Below, one piece after another: positions 17,774 through 25,441 of a stretch of 35,698 nt of DNA; within the stretch, counting starts at the first letter, position 1, and every line of letters starts with the position of its first letter. The notes below the pieces were generated by a model. It ran no database searches. It was given only the letters and a program-made list of their open reading frames with translations, and was not told where the DNA came from. The stretch lies in NCBI RefSeq assembly GCF_004299445.1, contig NZ_SCTC01000015.1, forward strand, positions 1-35,698, written 5' to 3'. Source of the DNA: Phenylobacterium sp. GTDB taxonomy: Bacteria; Pseudomonadota; Alphaproteobacteria; Caulobacterales; Caulobacteraceae. The position numbers and the translations under genes are program-made.

Positions 17774-18979
17774 ATGACCGCCGCCCCGAACGCTCTGTTG
17801 CGCCGCGCCCTCATCGGCCTGATCGGCTTTCTGACCCTGGTCGACCTCTTCGCCGCACAGGCGATCCTGCCCACGCTGGCCCGCATGTATGGCGTGAAGC
17901 CGTCCGCCATGGGCGTGGCCGTCAACGCCTCGACCATCGGCATGGCCGCTGCGGGCCTCGTCGTAGCCCTGGTCAGTCACCGCCTGCCCCGCCGGGGCGG
18001 GATCTGGGTAAGCCTCGCGCTGCTGTCGATCCCGACGCTGCTGTTGGCCCATGCGCCCGACCTGGCCACCTTCACGGCCCTGCGCATCGCGCAGGGCGTC
18101 TTCATGTCGGCCGCCTTCACGCTGACCATGGCCTACCTGTCGGAGCAGAACACCGGCGCGGCCACGGCCAGCGCGCTGGCCGCCTACATCACGGGCAACG
18201 TGGCTTCGAACCTCGTTGGGCGGCTGGTGTCCTCGGCCGTCGCCGCCACTGCCGGCGTGGCCATCAACTTCTACGCCTTCGCGGCGCTGAACCTGGCCGG
18301 CGCGGCGCTGGTTTACCTGACCCTGGCCAAGGCCCCGGCCATGGCCGTGCCCGCCGGCGAGGTGAGGCGCTCGGCGTTCGCGCGCCTTGCCGTTCACCTG
18401 CGCAACCGCTGCCTGGTGGCCAGCTTCGGCATCGGCTTCTGCGTGCTCTTCGCCTTTCTGGGGGTCTTCACCTACGTGAATTTCGTCCTGGCCGACGCGC
18501 CGATCCGGCTGTCGCCGATGGCGCTGGGACTGATCTACTTCGTCTTCTTGCCCTCGATGGTGACGACGCCGCTGGCCGGCAGCGTCGCCAACCGCTTCGG
18601 GCCGCGGCCCACGTTCTTCGTCTCTCTGGGGCTGGCCGTCGCGGGCTTGCCCCTGCTGCTGGCGCCGGCGGTCGGGCCGGTCGTCGCGGGATTGACCATG
18701 GTGGGCGTCGGAACGTTCTTCGCGCAGGCGACCGCCACCGGCTTCGTGGGCCGCGCCGCCCAGACCGATCGCGCGGCGGCCAGCGGGCTCTACCTCGCCA
18801 GCTACTACCTGGGCGGATTGGCCGGCGCCGCGGTCGTGGGCCAGGTGTACGACCAGGTCGGCTGGCCGTCGGCCGTCACGGTGGTCGGGGGCTCTCTGGT
18901 GGCGGCGGCGGCGCTGGCGGCCAGTCTGCGTCCGGCGACCGCGGGCCGTCGCACGCCACTCCTGACGCGCGAGGCCTAG
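17774..18979 (+). CDS. MFS transporter (YnfM/AraJ-like exporter)
   Basis: A 401-residue major facilitator with about 12 hydrophobic segments. The first segment has IGFLTLVDLFAAQAILPTLA and is followed by the loop RMYGVKPSAMGVAVNASTIGMA. This pattern is that of drug/metabolite:H+ antiporters of the YnfM/AraJ type, an inner-membrane exporter with unknown cargo. Helix 8-9 shows VFLPSMVTTPLAGSVANRFG. ATG 17774 follows CGGAG at proper distance; the earlier in-frame ATG at 17720 lies within the terminator hairpin region and is unlikely. The gene ends 4 bases from the convergent small gene. Confidence 0.9.
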   Translation: MTAAPNALLRRALIGLIGFLTLVDLFAAQAILPTLARMYGVKPSAMGVAVNASTIGMAAAGLVVALVSHRLPRRGGIWVSLALLSIPTLLLAHAPDLATFTALRIAQGVFMSAAFTLTMAYLSEQNTGAATASALAAYITGNVASNLVGRLVSSAVAATAGVAINFYAFAALNLAGAALVYLTLAKAPAMAVPAGEVRRSAFARLAVHLRNRCLVASFGIGFCVLFAFLGVFTYVNFVLADAPIRLSPMALGLIYFVFLPSMVTTPLAGSVANRFGPRPTFFVSLGLAVAGLPLLLAPAVGPVVAGLTMVGVGTFFAQATATGFVGRAAQTDRAAASGLYLASYYLGGLAGAAVVGQVYDQVGWPSAVTVVGGSLVAAAALAASLRPATAGRRTPLLTREA

Positions 18980-18983
18980 GCGG

Positions 18984-19181
18984 CTACCCCCAGGCCTCCG
19001 CGGGTTCGTCGTCCTGGTTGTCGTTCAGGAAGAGATGAGGGTCGTCCTGCGCGTGCATGGCCAGGTTGTGCCAGTGCATGGCCTGGTCGATGAGCTCGCC
19101 GCGCTGCTTCATATTGTCGGTGGCGCTGGCCAGGCGCAGCAGCGCCTCGGCCCTGGCCCGATAGTCATCCTGGTCGGCCAT
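18984..19181 (-). CDS. Small conserved-looking hypothetical protein
   Basis: A 65-residue acidic, probably helical protein starting MADQDDYRARAEALLRLAS, with repeated short helical segments and the aromatic/His patch AMHWHNLAMHA. The C-terminus LNDNQDDEPAEAWG is acidic. The frame extends upstream to 19226, but the added residues look noncoding, so ATG 19181 is chosen. No known domain is recognised. Coding quality is supported by balanced residue use and by its tight fit (4 bases) against the MFS stop. Confidence 0.65.
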   Translation of the reverse strand: MADQDDYRARAEALLRLASATDNMKQRGELIDQAMHWHNLAMHAQDDPHLFLNDNQDDEPAEAWG

Positions 19182-19246
19182 GAAGCCCTCGTTCGATTTC
19201 GAACGGCAAACATCCCCACGGCGCAATCGTTCCCGGCGCGTCAGGA

Positions 19247-20182
19247 TTATCCGGTCGGCTCCAGGTCGCAGTCCTCAGGATCCCGCGGCATGGGGTCCAG
19301 CGCGCCGCTCGGCCACTTGAAGGCCCGCGCCTGCTGGACGAACGCGCCCACCGCGGGGGAATGCGGTCGTCCCCGCACGGTCACCAGCATGATGGTGCGC
19401 ACGAATTCGGGGTCGATGAGGCGGCGGGTCACCAGGCCAGGATCAGTGACCGACAGCTCCGGGAAGAACCCGAAGCCGAGCCCCGCCTTGATCATGCCCT
19501 GGACCCAGTCGTCGCGCTCGGACGAGAACACCTTCTTCCATTGGACGCCGTGGGCCCGCAGCTGGCGGCGGGCATGGTCGAAGATCTCGCAGTTGGCCCG
19601 GCTGACGTAGGGCTGTTCGTGCGTGTCGGAACAACGGACCACGTTGTGCGCGGCCAGCGGATGATCGGGCGGAAGCGCGATGACGAACCGCTCCTGGAAC
19701 AGCGACAACCCGTGGAATCGCACGTCCAGCGGCTCGGGCAGGCCGAAGAGGGCGAGGTTGAGATCGCCCTTCGTCAGCATGTCCATCAGCTCGACCGACC
19801 CTTCCTCGACCACTTCCAGGTCCACGTTGGGATGGGCGATCTGGAACTTCACGATCAGATCCGAGATGAGCGCCGGGCCGATCGTGCACATCGCGCCGAT
19901 CCGCAGGGTGACGTTGTCCAGCTTCTTGATCGCCTTGGCCTGCTGCTTGGCGGCCTCGGTCTGGGCGTGGATTTGCTCCAGATAGGGCAGCATCATGCGG
20001 CCCAGCTCGGAGAGGTGGGTGTTGGCGCGCTCGCGGTGGAACAGGGGGCCGCCCAGCTCGTGCTCGAGCTGCTGGATGGCGCGGGTCAGAGCCGGCTGAC
20101 TGACGTTCGACTGCTCGGCGGCGCGCGTGAAGTTGAGCGTCCTCGCGAGGGCGAGGAAATAGCGGACCTGCTGCATTTCCAT
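19247..20182 (-). CDS. LysR family transcriptional regulator
   Basis: A 311-residue LysR regulator. The N-terminal winged helix (about residues 2-60) has MQQVRYFLALARTLNFTRAA and the recognition helix region VSQPALTRAIQQLEHELGG. A linker helix is followed by the two-lobed effector domain (LRIGAMCTIGPALISDLI onward, with IALPPDHPLA). LysR proteins usually regulate a divergent neighbour, but here the upstream side is the 3' end of the NADH dehydrogenase gene, so the target is not obvious. The C-terminus is extended and acidic (DPMPRDPEDCDLEPTG). The effector is unknown; the two central cysteines are not spaced like those of OxyR. Confidence 0.92.
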   Translation of the reverse strand: MEMQQVRYFLALARTLNFTRAAEQSNVSQPALTRAIQQLEHELGGPLFHRERANTHLSELGRMMLPYLEQIHAQTEAAKQQAKAIKKLDNVTLRIGAMCTIGPALISDLIVKFQIAHPNVDLEVVEEGSVELMDMLTKGDLNLALFGLPEPLDVRFHGLSLFQERFVIALPPDHPLAAHNVVRCSDTHEQPYVSRANCEIFDHARRQLRAHGVQWKKVFSSERDDWVQGMIKAGLGFGFFPELSVTDPGLVTRRLIDPEFVRTIMLVTVRGRPHSPAVGAFVQQARAFKWPSGALDPMPRDPEDCDLEPTG

Positions 20183-20240
20183 GGCGGACGTCCCTCAAAG
20201 GCCTGCCCGTGGGCCAGGCCGTGTCCTTCTAGAATTGGAT

Positions 20241-20282
20241 CGTGACGGGCCGTCGGAACCGGACACACTGTCGGCCGTCACG
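20241..20282. terminator. Bulged hairpin between NADH dehydrogenase and lysR
   Basis: CGTGACGGGCC (20241-20251) pairs with GGCCGTCACG (20273-20282), with one bulged G and a loop of about 21 bases that has some internal pairing. It lies just past the end of the leftward NADH dehydrogenase gene and before lysR. No T-run is seen. A transcription end or RNA stabiliser is the likely role. Confidence 0.35.
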
Positions 20283-20302
20283 TTCCTGCCAGGCTGCAGG
20301 CT

Positions 20303-21625
20303 CTAAGAGGCGATACGCACCTCGGCCTGCGCTGAAGCTACACGCATCGGCGTTTCGCGCCCACGGGTCACCGCATCGAAGACGAGGCGGGCTCCGCGTT
20401 CGAACGTCAGATACGACCAGATCCAGTCCAGCACGACCTGCACGCGATTGCGAAAACCGATCAGGAACCAGACGTGGGCGGCGCACCAGAAGACCCAGGC
20501 CAGGAAGCCGGTGAGCTTGATCGCCCCCAGGTCGGCGACGGCCGCCTTCCGACCGATGGTGGCCAGGCTGCCCAGGTTGGAGTAGCGGAACGGCGGCGGC
20601 GGGGGACGGGCGGCCAGACGCGCCGCGATCACCCCCGCCACATAGGCGCCGGCCTGCTTGGCGGCGGGCGCCACGCCCGGCACCGCCTTCTCGCCGTCGC
20701 GGATGTGCGCGCTGTCGCCGATCACGAACACCTCGGGATGGCGGGGTAGCGTGAGGTCCGCCTCGACAAACACGCGGCCGGCGCGGTCGGTCTCGGCGGC
20801 GAGCCATTTGCCGGCGGGCGAGGCCTGCACGCCTGCGGCCCAGAAGACGTTGGCCGCGGCGATCTTCGCGCCGCCGACCTCGACGCCACTCGCATCGCAA
20901 TGGCTGACCGGGGCGCCCAACCGGACCTCGACGCCCAGCTTCTCGAGGGCGCCGCGGGCGTACTCTGACAGGCCCGGGCAGAAGGTGGAGAGCACGCGCT
21001 GGCCGGAATCGACCAGGACGATCCGGGCCCGCAGGCCGCGGATACGGCGGAAGTCACAGGCCAGTGCGCGTCGGGTCAACTCGGCGATCGCGCCGGCCAG
21101 TTCCACCCCCGTGGGCCCGCCGCCGACCACCACGAAGGTCAGCAGCTTGTCCCGGTCGTCGCGGCTCATGTCGAGCTCGGCAGTCTCCAGGGTCAGCAGC
21201 ACCCGCCGGCGCAGCGCCAGCGCGTCCTCGAGCGACTTCAGGCCAGGCGCATGCTGGGCCCACTCGCTGCGGCCGAAGTAGGCATGGGTGGCTCCGGTCG
21301 CCAGCACCAGCTGATCATAGGGGATGGTCCGTTCCCCAAGTTCGACCTGCCGGCGGGCCAGGTCGACGCCGGTCACCTCGTCCAGCTCGATGTGGATGTT
21401 CGACTGGCGGCGCAGGATCATCCGGATCGGGCTGGCGATCTGGGTCGGGGCGAGGCCGGCGGTGGCCACCTGATAGAGCAGGGGCTGGAAGAGGTGGTGG
21501 TTGCGCCGGTCGATCAGGGTGATGTCGGCGCCGGTCTTCGCCAGGGCCGAAGCGGCGGCCAGGCCGCCGAAGCCGGCGCCCACGATCACCACACGGTTCG
21601 CACCGCTCCGTGCGCTCATGGTCAT
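20303..21625 (-). CDS. ndh: Type II NADH dehydrogenase (NAD(P)/FAD oxidoreductase)
   Basis: A 440-residue membrane-peripheral NADH:quinone oxidoreductase that does not pump protons. The FAD-binding motif GAGFGG is at 16-21 (VVIVGAGFGGLAAASAL). NDH-2 features follow: HHLFQPLLYQVATAGL, the NAD-binding second Rossmann motif VVVGGGPTGVELAGAI, VFWAAGVQASP and VFVIGDSAH for FAD contact. The C-terminal FLAWVFWCAAHVWFLIGF stretch is the membrane-anchoring helix. ATG 21625 starts two bases after the stop of the 3-hydroxybutyrate dehydrogenase gene, so they are cotranscribed and may recycle the NADH made by that enzyme (inference). Confidence 0.92.
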   Translation of the reverse strand: MTMSARSGANRVVIVGAGFGGLAAASALAKTGADITLIDRRNHHLFQPLLYQVATAGLAPTQIASPIRMILRRQSNIHIELDEVTGVDLARRQVELGERTIPYDQLVLATGATHAYFGRSEWAQHAPGLKSLEDALALRRRVLLTLETAELDMSRDDRDKLLTFVVVGGGPTGVELAGAIAELTRRALACDFRRIRGLRARIVLVDSGQRVLSTFCPGLSEYARGALEKLGVEVRLGAPVSHCDASGVEVGGAKIAAANVFWAAGVQASPAGKWLAAETDRAGRVFVEADLTLPRHPEVFVIGDSAHIRDGEKAVPGVAPAAKQAGAYVAGVIAARLAARPPPPPFRYSNLGSLATIGRKAAVADLGAIKLTGFLAWVFWCAAHVWFLIGFRNRVQVVLDWIWSYLTFERGARLVFDAVTRGRETPMRVASAQAEVRIAS

Positions 21626-21627
21626 GG

Positions 21628-22452
21628 CTAGTGGGCCGTCCAGCCGCCGTCGACGCTCAGCGCCGTGCCGGTGATGGAGGCGCCGTTTTCGCTGCAGAGG
21701 AACGCGGCGAGGGCGCCGATCTCCTCCACCGAGGCGAACTTGCGATTGGGCTGGGCGGTCAGCAGCACGTCGGTGATGACCTGTTCGTGCGTCATCCGGT
21801 GGGCGCGCGCCTGGTCGGCGATCTGCTTCTCGACCAGCGGCGTCCAGACATAGCCGGGGCAGATGGCGTTGCACGTGACGCCCGTGCGCGCGGCCTCCAG
21901 CGCCACCGTCTTGGTCAGGCCGACGACCCCGTGCTTTGCGGCCACGTAGGCCGACTTGTAGGGCGAGGCGACCAGGCCGTGGGCCGAGGCGATGTTGATG
22001 ATCCGGCCATAGCCGCGCTCGACCATCTCGGGCAGGGACGCCTTGATGGCGTGGAAGGCCGATGACAGGTTGACAGCCAGGATCGCGTCCCATTTGGCGG
22101 TCGGGAACTCCGACACGGGGGCCACGTGCTGGATGCCGGCGTTGTTCACCAGGATGTCGATTGGGCCCAGCACGTCGCGGGCGAAGGCGACCATGTCCTG
22201 GATCTTGCCGGGATCCGACAGATCGGCCGGCGAGTAGATCACCTCGACCCCATGCAGGGAGGCCAGCGTCTCGCGCGTCTGTTCGATCTCGTTCGGATCA
22301 CCGAAGCCGTTCAGGACGATGTTGGCGCCCTGGCCGGCCAGCACCTCGGCGATGCCAAGGCCGATGCCGCTGGTGGAACCGGTCACGATGGCCACCCGGT
22401 TCTGCAGGGGGCGGGGCGCGGTGGTGGCGTTCTGGAGCGCGGTCATGGTCAT
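21628..22452 (-). CDS. bdhA: 3-hydroxybutyrate dehydrogenase (SDR family)
   Basis: A 274-residue short-chain dehydrogenase. The cofactor motif TGSTSGIG lies near residues 24-31, the NNAG structural motif near 103-106, and the catalytic triad is Ser156, Tyr169 and Lys173 (YVAAK). The sequence is close in pattern to D-3-hydroxybutyrate dehydrogenases: IVLNGFGD after the Rossmann motif, NNAGIQHVAPV, ASAHGLVASPYKSAYVAAKH and NAICPGYVWTPLV. It interconverts 3-hydroxybutyrate and acetoacetate with NAD, as in PHB and ketone-body use. AAGGA lies upstream of ATG 22452. It follows the metallo-hydrolase gene by 72 bases on the same strand. Confidence 0.9.
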   Translation of the reverse strand: MTMTALQNATTAPRPLQNRVAIVTGSTSGIGLGIAEVLAGQGANIVLNGFGDPNEIEQTRETLASLHGVEVIYSPADLSDPGKIQDMVAFARDVLGPIDILVNNAGIQHVAPVSEFPTAKWDAILAVNLSSAFHAIKASLPEMVERGYGRIINIASAHGLVASPYKSAYVAAKHGVVGLTKTVALEAARTGVTCNAICPGYVWTPLVEKQIADQARAHRMTHEQVITDVLLTAQPNRKFASVEEIGALAAFLCSENGASITGTALSVDGGWTAH

Positions 22453-22524
22453 GGAGAGTGGTCCTTGTTCGGATCCAGGGTCGCGGAAGCGGGGGCCGGA
22501 CTGAAATGCCGGGAGCGCATGGTC

Positions 22525-23451
22525 TCAGGCGGCGTGGCGCATGAACGTCGGCCGCCAGACCCCGCCGATGCCGATGTCGCCGGCCACGTCGACGACGCCG
22601 CGCCGATAGAGATCGAGCAGGTGGGCCAGCACCGAGTGGCAGGCCGCGGGGTGCAGGCGTTTGTCGTGATCGGCGTAGAGCCGGCTCACCAGCTGGCGCA
22701 CCGTCGCCGCGCCGTTCGTTTCCAGCGCGATCAGGATCTGCTTCTCGCGGTGGCGGCGGTGGACGATGTAGGCGGCCAGGAAGCTGTCCACACGGCGGAT
22801 CGGCGGGCCGTGGGCGGGGAAAAGCGCGTCGTAGCGGCGGGCGCGGATGCGCTCGAGGCTACGCATGTAGAGGCCCATGTCGCCATCGGGCGGGCTGACG
22901 ACGCTGGTGGACCAGCCCATGACGCAGTCGCCGGGGAAAAGCGCGTTCTCCTCCACCAGGGCGTAGGCGTAGTGGTTCGACGTGTGCCCGGGGGTCGCCA
23001 CCGCCTCGATCGTCCAGCCCGGCCCGCGGAACATCTGGCCATCGGCCAGCGCCACGTCCGGCCGGAAGGTCAGGTCGTCGCCCGCCTCCAGACGATCGCC
23101 GCCGCCGGACGGTCGGCAAGGCGTTCCGCCAGCATAGATCACCGCTCCGGTGGCCTCGGCCAAGGGGCGAGAGGCCGGTGAGTGGTCCAGGTGGCTGTGG
23201 GTGACAAAGATGTGGGTGATCTTCTCACCCCGCGTGGCCTTCAGGATCGCCTCGATCTGGCGCGGATCGTCCGGGCCGGGATCGACGACCGCCACCTCGC
23301 CGTGGCCCACGATATGGGCGCCGGTGCCGGTGAACGTGAAGGGGCCAGGGTTCTCGGCCACGACGCGGCGGATCAGCGGGCTCACCCGGTCGCAACGGCC
23401 GTAGTTGAACGCGAACTCACGCACATACGGGATGCCGACCGGCGGGGTCAT
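22525..23451 (-). CDS. MBL-fold hydrolase with winged-helix tail (LACTB2-like)
   Basis: A 308-residue metallo-beta-lactamase-fold protein. The zinc motif THSHLDHS gives His85, His87, Asp89 and His90; later ligands are in VATPGHTSNHYAY and NALFPGDCVMG. The C-terminal segment after about residue 235 (IVHRRHREKQILIALE, then LVSRLYADHDKRLH and LLDLYRRGVVD) is the winged-helix domain of LACTB2-type proteins, some of which are endoribonucleases. No signal peptide is seen. Its start overlaps the stop of the upstream gene as ATGA, so it is translationally coupled at the end of a four-gene set. Confidence 0.9.
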   Translation of the reverse strand: MTPPVGIPYVREFAFNYGRCDRVSPLIRRVVAENPGPFTFTGTGAHIVGHGEVAVVDPGPDDPRQIEAILKATRGEKITHIFVTHSHLDHSPASRPLAEATGAVIYAGGTPCRPSGGGDRLEAGDDLTFRPDVALADGQMFRGPGWTIEAVATPGHTSNHYAYALVEENALFPGDCVMGWSTSVVSPPDGDMGLYMRSLERIRARRYDALFPAHGPPIRRVDSFLAAYIVHRRHREKQILIALETNGAATVRQLVSRLYADHDKRLHPAACHSVLAHLLDLYRRGVVDVAGDIGIGGVWRPTFMRHAA

Positions 23452-24368
23452 GGCGTTTGCTCCGTGATGAGGGCCCTGAGCGCGCGGCCCATGCGGGCGA
23501 CGGCTTTGAGCTTGGCGGGGAAGGGGAGGGCGATGGGCGGTCCCATGTCGGTCTTGTTCACGTCGACCACGTAGAGCCGGCCGGTGGGGCGATCGCGGAG
23601 GATGTCGAGGCCGCCCCAGTCCAGGCCCATGACCCGGCAGAACACGCCCAGCCGCGCGATCTCGTCCTCTGAGAAGACCTCGCGCGGTTCGGCCATGGCC
23701 ACGTCGGCGTTGTGGTTGGCGAAGCGGTCCTGGACCGGCCGCCGCTTGATGAACACAACCACCGGCTTGCCGCCCACGAAGGGCGTCCGCAGGTCCACGG
23801 CCATGCCATCCTCGACATTGTCGATGAGGCGCTGATAGGTGCGGCCCGGGCGCCGGCGGGTCGGCAGCCAGACCAGTCGGCCGTCATGGACGCCGTTGGC
23901 CTCGCCCTTCTCGACCGCCAGGCCGACCCCCTGCTCGGGGTCAAGCATCAGCGGGTAGCCGAAGCACGCCTCGAACACCTCGGCCACGCGGCTCTTGGAG
24001 ATGTCGGTGCAGGCGTAGTTGAAGGCGCGCGCGTGCGGCGGGACAGGCGGGCGGGCCTGGGTGGCGTCCTCGAAGAAGAAGCTGGCGTCAGCCTCGTCCG
24101 GCGACCGGGCGATCCGCACCCCGTTCCACGAGGCGGCGGCCCAGATCAGGTACCAGGGTCGCGGCCTGTCCGGCGCGAACCACACCGCGGGCCCACGGGG
24201 CAGCAGGCGGTTCAGCGCCGTCTTGGCCCGGATCGCCAGGTAAAGGCTGAACCAGTTGGCCGCCTCGGACGCCAGGGCCTTGTCCAAGGGGATCACGGCG
24301 CCGGTCTTCTTCACGCGCACCGTGCGGCCGCGCACCGAGAAGTCGGAGGTCCACAGGGTGTCGCTCAT
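23448..24368 (-). CDS. Hypothetical protein with ATP-grasp-like C-terminus
   Basis: A 306-residue protein of unknown function. The last third resembles an ATP-grasp domain: VFIKRRPVQDRFANHN gives a candidate nucleotide-binding basic strand, then MGLDWGGLDILRDRPTG, then YVVDVNKTDMGPP with the D-x-N metal-binding pair. The N-terminal part shows no recognised domain (KTALNRLLPRGPAVWFAPDR). This combination suggests a carboxylate-amine ligase-type enzyme, but the substrates cannot be stated. Both ends overlap neighbours by four bases (ATGA). The lack of signal or membrane segments puts it in the cytoplasm. Confidence 0.8.
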   Translation of the reverse strand: MSDTLWTSDFSVRGRTVRVKKTGAVIPLDKALASEAANWFSLYLAIRAKTALNRLLPRGPAVWFAPDRPRPWYLIWAAASWNGVRIARSPDEADASFFFEDATQARPPVPPHARAFNYACTDISKSRVAEVFEACFGYPLMLDPEQGVGLAVEKGEANGVHDGRLVWLPTRRRPGRTYQRLIDNVEDGMAVDLRTPFVGGKPVVVFIKRRPVQDRFANHNADVAMAEPREVFSEDEIARLGVFCRVMGLDWGGLDILRDRPTGRLYVVDVNKTDMGPPIALPFPAKLKAVARMGRALRALITEQTP

Positions 24369-24874
24369 GAGCGCACCGTCGCAGGCTTGAGCGGCGCGAA
24401 GATCGCCAGCACCCGGCTCACCAGCACGCCGAACTCGCGTCGCCGGAAGATGGTCAGGAGCAGGAACGCCGCCGCGAGGTTGATGCAGGCGGCGACGAAC
24501 AGGCCGCCGCCGTCGTTGTTGGGGTCGACGCCCAGGGGCGTGAACAGGTGGAAGCTCACCGCGCCGGACATCACCAGGAAGCCCGCCAGCGCGCCGCTGG
24601 CCTGTAGGTGGCGGAAGCGGGGCAGGATGCCGAGCATCAGCAGGCTCGCGGCCAGCAGCTCGATCGACCCGATCACATACTGCGAGAACAGACCGGTCGC
24701 GGCGAAGAGGCCCGGCGCGCCCAGCTCGCTGGCCCAGCCGTCGAGGCGGCCGAAGATCACCTGGGTCTTCGGATGGTTGGTGAACTTGAAGCGCAGGCTG
24801 TCCAGGAAGACGGCCGACATGAAGAGGGCCATTCCGTGCGGGATCAGGCCAATGAGGCGGTCGCGAATGCTCAT
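24365..24874 (-). CDS. DoxX/DUF417-like four-helix membrane protein
   Basis: A 169-residue membrane protein with about four hydrophobic helices (LIPHGMALFMSAVFLDSL, LFSQYVIGSIELLAASLLML, ALAGFLVMSGAVSFHLF and a longer final one). The first-helix/loop motif SLRFKFTNHPKT and the SFHLFTPLGVDPNNDGGGLF loop resemble DoxX or DUF417 proteins, which link to quinone or thiol redox in some bacteria; the role here is unknown. It overlaps both neighbours by ATGA. It probably works with the adjacent exported YHS protein at the membrane (inference from coupling only). Confidence 0.82.
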   Translation of the reverse strand: MSIRDRLIGLIPHGMALFMSAVFLDSLRFKFTNHPKTQVIFGRLDGWASELGAPGLFAATGLFSQYVIGSIELLAASLLMLGILPRFRHLQASGALAGFLVMSGAVSFHLFTPLGVDPNNDGGGLFVAACINLAAAFLLLTIFRRREFGVLVSRVLAIFAPLKPATVRS

Positions 24875-25344
24875 TTCAGCACCTGCGGCCAGTTGCGATC
24901 GCCCTTGGCGATGTTTCCGGGGATGTCCTTGGCCCAGCGCTTCTGAACGTTCTGGTCGTAGTTCAGGTAGAGCTTGCCCCCGACGATCTTCCAGGCCAGC
25001 GGGTCGCCCTTGGCCGTGTACCCGCCGGCCACGGCCCAGGCGCAGTAGCCGCCGTATTGCGGGAGGTAGGCGTTCGGGTTGGCCCGGAAGCGAGCCAGGT
25101 TCTCCGCACTGGCGAAGCGGTACTCCACGCCCTTCAGCGTGGTGGCGTAGCGGGCGTCGCCCTTGGTGGGGCCGCCGGCCGCGAAGTAGCTGACGGGGTC
25201 ATAGCCCGACAGGGCGACCTTGGTGAACGGCGGCAAATAGACCTCCGGCGCGGCGACAGCCAGCGCCGGTGTCGCCGAGACGCCGCCGATGGCGAGGAGC
25301 GTCGCAACGGCGAGGGCCGACAGGTTTCGTCTTGGTCTTGGCAA
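24871..25344 (-). CDS. Exported YHS domain protein
   Basis: A 157-residue protein with an N-terminal signal (RRNLSALAVATLLAIGG, cleavage near SATPALA). The YHS domain follows, with LSGYDPVSYF, ARYATTLKGVEYRFASAEN, LPQYGGYCAWAVAGGY and KIVGGKLYLNYD; the YHS family is a metal-binding module, often for copper. TTG 25344 is selected because GGAGG sits seven bases upstream; an in-frame ATG at 25389 is the alternative but lacks a good Shine-Dalgarno. It heads the four-gene coupled set and lies 97 bases after the permease gene. A GACCGA/TCGGTC inverted repeat (25380-25394) lies just upstream. Confidence 0.85.
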   Translation of the reverse strand: MPRPRRNLSALAVATLLAIGGVSATPALAVAAPEVYLPPFTKVALSGYDPVSYFAAGGPTKGDARYATTLKGVEYRFASAENLARFRANPNAYLPQYGGYCAWAVAGGYTAKGDPLAWKIVGGKLYLNYDQNVQKRWAKDIPGNIAKGDRNWPQVLK

Positions 25345-25441
25345 TGGGCGTCCTCCCTGCGCCGTCGCCGCTGCGACGGGACCGAACATCGGTCGACGAG
25401 AGAGGTACTTGGCGCGCCGCGCGGACGCTCATGCCGAAAGG

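Noticed and set aside
25380..25394. GACCGA-ACA-TCGGTC inverted repeat upstream of the YHS gene
   Set aside because: Perfect but short (6-3-6); could be an operator, but nothing links it to a regulator, so only mentioned with the gene.
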